From Candidatus Nesterenkonia stercoripullorum (lineage in GTDB: Bacteria > Actinomycetota > Actinomycetes > Actinomycetales > Micrococcaceae), in contig DXGD01000495.1 of the NCBI GenBank assembly GCA_019114115.1, forward strand, positions 1 to 7,428: a stretch of DNA of 7,428 nt, written 5' to 3'. The notes under the pieces were generated by a model, which did not search any database, was not told the DNA's origin, and saw only the letters and a list, made by a program, of their open reading frames with translations. Shown here in pieces: positions 5,005-7,428 of the stretch. The number at the start of each line of letters is the position of its first letter. The first letter of the stretch is position 1. Made by a program: the position numbers and the translations under genes.

Positions 5005-5882
5005 ACGCGCTCCCTCCAGGTGGTGCCCAGCGCGCGTGCGGCGAGCAGGGCCTTGGTCGCGTCGGGGACACGGGTTCTCCGCTGATAGAGGTCCTCGACC
5101 GAGGACTGCTCGATGCGGCTGAGCAGTCCCTCGAAGAGCATGAGCGCGGCCCGGACGGCAGTGCGAGCATCGCGAGGCAGCATCGGGATCACGACGACGG
5201 CGTCGTCGAGCTCCGCTCGGATCTGCTGCGTCCACTGCTGCTTGGCCTGGTGCGTGAGTCGCGCGTCAGCCGCCGGGTGCAGGTAACTACGCCCCAGCTC
5301 TCCGGTGTCCTCGGCGAGGTCACGCAGGAAGTTGATGTTCTGGAATGCGGCTCCAAGCCGGCGGGCGCCGTATTCGACCTCGTCAGTCTTTGTGGGACTC
5401 ATCGACTCTGCGCGTAGGAAGACGCGCAGGCACATCAGGCCGACCACTTCGGCGGAGCCGTGAACGTAGTGGCGGTGCGCCTGCTCGTCCATGGGCACGG
5501 GGTCCAGGTCAGTGAGCATGGAATCGAAGAACGGGCCGGTCAGGCTTGCGTCGATACCCGCCTCGCGGGCCGTCTGCGCAAAGGCATGAATGACGAGGTC
5601 GCAGCTGTATCCGGTCCCCATGGCCTCATGAGTGCGCTGGATATAGCCCTCGAGCATGCTCCGCTGGTCGGACGCGTCGAGCCCGGCCTCTGCCGCCACG
5701 CCGTCGACGATTTCATCGGCGACGCGGACCAGGGCGTAGATATTGCGAATGTGCTCACGGTGCCTCGAGCCCAGCAGGTTGGTGGCGAGCCCGAAAGACG
5801 TCGAGTACTTCCGGAGCACTTGCGCGGCCACTGCGTGCGATGTTCTGGTGAATTGTTCCAGCGGGCTCAGCCCAGCGCTCAT
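5001..5882 (-). CDS. crtB: Phytoene synthase CrtB
   Basis: A 293-residue squalene/phytoene-synthase-family enzyme that condenses two GGPP to phytoene, the first committed carotenoid step. Both magnesium-diphosphate motifs are present: D56-E-I-V-D60 after NIYALVRVA, and R187-D188-L-A-E-D192 after NINFL. The substrate-entry signature KYSTSFGLA (25-33) and YVHGSAEVVGLM (139-150) also fit. The length is normal. The open frame runs 45 codons further upstream into idi. The ATG at 5882 is preferred because the family's first helix begins there, AAGGAG lies four bases before it (5887-5892), and it overlaps the idi stop as ATGA. Its stop overlaps the crtI start in the same way. The GGPP must come from a synthase encoded elsewhere. 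Confidence 0.94.
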   Translation of the reverse strand: MSAGLSPLEQFTRTSHAVAAQVLRKYSTSFGLATNLLGSRHREHIRNIYALVRVADEIVDGVAAEAGLDASDQRSMLEGYIQRTHEAMGTGYSCDLVIHAFAQTAREAGIDASLTGPFFDSMLTDLDPVPMDEQAHRHYVHGSAEVVGLMCLRVFLRAESMSPTKTDEVEYGARRLGAAFQNINFLRDLAEDTGELGRSYLHPAADARLTHQAKQQWTQQIRAELDDAVVVIPMLPRDARTAVRAALMLFEGLLSRIEQSSVEDLYQRRTRVPDATKALLAARALGTTWRERV

Positions 5883-6436
5883 CGTGCTCCTTCGGGGCGT
5901 CGTTGCTCGGTGAGGAACGGCTCGATCTCTGGGACATGCATGGTCAGCCACGGGCTGAAGGCGAAAGGGGCTGCCTGCACTGCCTCTATCAGCTGGGCAG
6001 GCTCGACCCAGGCCCATTCGCAGACTTCGTCGGGGGAAGGCGATATCTCACCGTCCAGCATGGCGACGAAAACAGGGCAGATCTCGTACTCGACGATTCC
6101 GCTGGCGTCCTCGGCGCGATACCAGAAGTCGGGCAGAGCCGCGCGAATCCCGGTGATGCTGGCGCCAAGCTCCTGCCGAGCCCGCCGGAGCACGGCCTCG
6201 AGGGTGTCCTCACCTGGGGCGGGGTGACCGCAGAGCGAATTCGTCCACACGCCTGGCCACGTGATCTTGCTCAGAGCACGCCTGGTCAGCAGCACCTGAC
6301 CGGCTGAGTTGAGAATATGGCACGAGAATGCGCGGTGCAGCGGAGTGTCGGCGGTGTGGACCTCGCGCTTCGGCGCAGTACCCACCGCCGCTCCTGCGTG
6401 GTCGACGAGAACGACCTCCTCCTGCTGTGCAGTCAT
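5879..6436 (-). CDS. idi: Isopentenyl-diphosphate delta-isomerase, type 1
   Basis: A 185-residue cytosolic Nudix-fold enzyme that interconverts IPP and DMAPP. DMAPP is needed both to prime GGPP synthesis and as the C5 donor for the lycopene elongase, so it fits as first gene of a C50 carotenoid operon. Compared with E. coli Idi (offset two residues, from memory), the catalytic Cys69 in TNSLCGHP and Glu118 in YEICPVF are present. So are metal ligands His27, His34, His71, Glu89 and Glu116. Length and motifs are normal. The start ATG has AAAGGTG eight bases upstream, in the loop of a small hairpin. The stop overlaps crtB as ATGA. This is the first gene after a terminator and an AT-rich control region. 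Confidence 0.94.
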   Translation of the reverse strand: MTAQQEEVVLVDHAGAAVGTAPKREVHTADTPLHRAFSCHILNSAGQVLLTRRALSKITWPGVWTNSLCGHPAPGEDTLEAVLRRARQELGASITGIRAALPDFWYRAEDASGIVEYEICPVFVAMLDGEISPSPDEVCEWAWVEPAQLIEAVQAAPFAFSPWLTMHVPEIEPFLTEQRRPEGAR

Positions 6437-6439
6437 ACG

Positions 6440-6455
6440 GCAGACACCTTTCTGC
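6440..6455 (-). promoter_or_regulatory. Hairpin presenting the idi ribosome binding site in its loop
   Basis: On the minus strand GCAGA and TCTGC pair perfectly around the six bases AAGGTG, which form the core of the Shine-Dalgarno sequence (AAAGGTG, 6445-6451). The ATG follows four bases after the stem. A loop position leaves the site readable by the ribosome; a five-pair stem is weak, so the effect on translation is uncertain. Confidence 0.4.
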
Positions 6456-6486
6456 AGGTCAGGTCGCCGTTCCGGGAGGAGCGGCA

Positions 6487-6530
6487 GCTAGATGCTAGTT
6501 CTTAAGAATAGTTGCCCAGCCCACGTTCCC
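6487..6530 (-). promoter_or_regulatory. Candidate operator and promoter region of the carotenoid operon
   Basis: This AT-rich patch lies between the upstream terminator and idi. It holds a perfect 10-base palindrome TTCTTAAGAA (6499-6508) and, next to it, GCTAG repeated with a 7-base period (6487-6491, 6494-6498), so that two CTAG palindromes flank ATG. CTAG is usually rare in GC-rich bacterial DNA. On the minus strand TATTCT (6505-6510) could be a -10 box, but no good -35 sits at normal distance. GGGAAC (6525-6530) resembles an ECF sigma -35 element with imperfect spacing. Crt operons are often controlled by MarR or MerR/LitR regulators; none is encoded here. Confidence 0.4.
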
Positions 6531-6531
6531 G

Positions 6532-6564
6532 CCAAAAAGGCCAGGATCCTCGTTCTGACCTGGC
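6532..6564 (-). terminator. Rho-independent terminator of the small Rho_N-domain gene
   Basis: Read on the minus strand, GCCAGG (6564-6559) and CCTGGC (6545-6540) form a six-pair stem with a 13-base loop, followed by CTTTTTGG (6539-6532). It begins about 23 bases beyond the stop codon at 6587. It should separate transcription of the small gene from the idi-crt operon downstream. Confidence 0.6.
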
Positions 6565-6586
6565 AGCACCGGTGAGGCAGTGTGCG

Positions 6587-6847
6587 CTACTGATGATCCC
6601 GAAGAGCCGAGATCAGCTCACCTTTGTTCATATCGGAATACCCTGTGATGCCGAGCTCCTTCGCACGAGCTTTTAGCTGATCGACAGTCCGCTCCTGGTA
6701 ATCGCTGGCCTCACCGCCACGAGCGCCGACTGTGCTGCGGGAGCTGTTGGCGGCTGAGTTGGCGATGCGAGCGGCTTTCTCTTTCGAATGGCCGTCCTCG
6801 CGCAGTGCCCGATACATGCCTTCATCTTTGATGCTGGATTCGCTCAT
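6587..6847 (-). CDS. Small protein with Rho N-terminal (SAP-like) domain, DUF7218-like
   Basis: An 86-residue hydrophilic, charged protein. The N-terminal half ([12 protein letters not shown], then [14 protein letters not shown]) resembles small actinobacterial proteins annotated DUF7218, recognised from memory. Residues from about 53 form a Rho_N/SAP-like motif with [18 protein letters not shown] and [10 protein letters not shown], a fold often tied to nucleic-acid binding. No enzyme residues or membrane segment are visible, and its function is unknown; a stress or nucleoid-associated role is only a guess. The open frame reaches 29 codons further upstream to 6934. The internal ATG at 6847 is preferred because GAGGAG lies seven bases before it and similarity begins at MSESS. 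A terminator follows the gene and a promoter precedes it, so it is probably monocistronic. Confidence 0.82.
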   Translation of the reverse strand: MSESSIKDEGMYRALREDGHSKEKAARIANSAANSSRSTVGARGGEASDYQERTVDQLKARAKELGITGYSDMNKGELISALRDHQ

Positions 6848-6854
6848 GGTGCAG

Positions 6855-6860
6855 CTCCTC
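6855..6860 (-). promoter_or_regulatory. Ribosome binding site selecting the short start
   Basis: GAGGAG (within AGAGGAGC) lies seven bases before the ATG at 6847. The longer start at 6934 has no comparable site, and it would place the predicted promoter inside the coding region. Confidence 0.75.
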
Positions 6861-6904
6861 TCTTCGCCACGGGCATTCACGACGATCACCTGGACACAGG
6901 ACCC

Positions 6905-6934
6905 AGAATTCTCTTCAGAGCATCCGGCTGTCAA
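6905..6934 (-). promoter_or_regulatory. Candidate promoter of the small Rho_N-domain gene
   Basis: A perfect TTGACA -35 box (6929-6934) is followed after 18 bases by AATTCT (6905-6910), a weak -10 that keeps the key second A and last T. Transcription would start near 6898, giving a leader of about 50 bases. The -35 is convincing; the -10 is not. Confidence 0.4.
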
Positions 6935-6962
6935 CGATCCCGGGAACTGCTTGCGCTGCGAG

Positions 6963-7418
6963 CTATTTGCGGATCCGTGGCGTGAGCGCGCGGCGACCGA
7001 GCAGCATCACGCTGAGGACGCCCAGGGTGACCAGCACGAATGACAGTTGCACACCGCCGGAGCCCGAGACGGCACGCAGAACCATGCCGACCGCGACTGT
7101 GCCGAGCACGATGAGGACGCCGTCGGGCCACAGTCGATCAGGACGGCGCCAGAATCTGCACAGCACAGACATGACGACCAGTCCGACGAGGAACGGCCAT
7201 GCCGTGGACAGGATCGAGACGAGGTCAAGACCTGAACGGTGAGTCGAATTGCCTGTCGCCGCGAAAACTGTGACGAGCATCACATCTACGACCAGCAGAA
7301 GCGCGGCCAGGAGGAGGGGAGCACGCCCGAGGGGCGCACGCTCAGCGGCATCCTTCCGCGCGGTGGTGAGGGATGACTGCACATCGCCCTGTCGCTGCTC
7401 TGCTGGCGGAACCGTCAT
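6963..7418 (-). CDS. DUF3054-type four-helix membrane protein
   Basis: A 151-residue predicted inner-membrane protein of unknown function. The first 32 residues are hydrophilic. Four hydrophobic segments follow at about 33-55, 67-87, 99-116 and 123-142. Features between them match my recollection of DUF3054: an Asp in helix one (D45), FAATGNSTH (52-60), STAWPFLVG (71-79), and [21 protein letters not shown] (95-115) across the third helix. The ATG at 7418 lies ten bases from the window edge. The visible upstream bases are C-rich and hold no Shine-Dalgarno, so the true start could be elsewhere. It ends 115 bases before the next gene on the same strand, which has its own promoter. Confidence 0.75.
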   Translation of the reverse strand: MTVPPAEQRQGDVQSSLTTARKDAAERAPLGRAPLLLAALLLVVDVMLVTVFAATGNSTHRSGLDLVSILSTAWPFLVGLVVMSVLCRFWRRPDRLWPDGVLIVLGTVAVGMVLRAVSGSGGVQLSFVLVTLGVLSVMLLGRRALTPRIRK

Positions 7419-7428
7419 GGGGGAGTCA

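Noticed and set aside
5005..5235. A 77-codon N-terminal extension of CrtI
   Set aside because: It lies inside crtB in another frame and has shadow composition. The FAD fold starts at the ATG at 5004, which has a strong ribosome site.
5883..6017. A 45-codon N-terminal extension of CrtB
   Set aside because: It overlaps idi out of frame. The ATG at 5882 has AAGGAG upstream and matches the family start.
6848..6934. A 29-codon extension of the small Rho_N-domain protein
   Set aside because: It has no ribosome site at 6934 and would overlap the predicted promoter. The internal ATG has a strong site and fits the family start.

Overview
This window comes from a GC-rich actinobacterium. Micrococcales is my best guess, from the gene content and third-position GC bias; no rRNA or other marker gene is present to fix the genus. 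All six confident genes and one probable gene lie on the minus strand, so transcription runs from high to low coordinates.

The core (6436 down to 1614) is a compact carotenoid operon in the order idi, crtB, crtI, crtYe, crtYf::crtEb. Every junction in it is a 4-base ATGA overlap (5879-5882, 5001-5004, 3229-3232, 2870-2873). Idi balances IPP and DMAPP. CrtB condenses two GGPP to phytoene, and CrtI desaturates phytoene to lycopene. The CrtEb half of the last protein should add two C5 units to lycopene, and CrtYe with the CrtYf half should close the end rings. The expected product is a C50 carotenoid of the decaprenoxanthin, sarcinaxanthin or C.p.450 type; the ring type cannot be read from sequence. 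The crtB-crtI-crtYe-crtYf-crtEb order matches the known Corynebacterium glutamicum order, except that the last two genes form one reading frame here. No GGPP synthase gene (crtE) and no transcriptional regulator gene is in the window.

Low-coordinate side (1-1613): a zinc-dependent medium-chain alcohol dehydrogenase of the erythritol/L-threitol dehydrogenase type (254-1381). It has its own good sigma-70-like promoter just past the end of the crt operon. The inferred leader is about 190 bases, with two inverted repeats, four 9-base tandem repeats and a small leader ORF. Bases 1-253 hold no convincing gene, but the coding 15-base repeats at the dehydrogenase 3' end continue there past the stop codon.

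High-coordinate side (6437-7428): a short AT-rich control region before idi with a perfect 10-base palindrome and paired CTAG motifs; a rho-independent terminator; a small protein with a Rho N-terminal (SAP-like) domain (6587-6847); and a four-helix DUF3054-type membrane protein (6963-7418).

A recurring theme is the 15-base (five-codon) tandem repeat at protein ends or linkers: at the dehydrogenase C-terminus, in the CrtYf-CrtEb linker, and in the CrtI tail. The pathway itself is known biology. The less usual points are the domain fusion, the fully overlapping operon without crtE, these repeats, and the elaborate dehydrogenase leader. I do not see a clearly new biological system.
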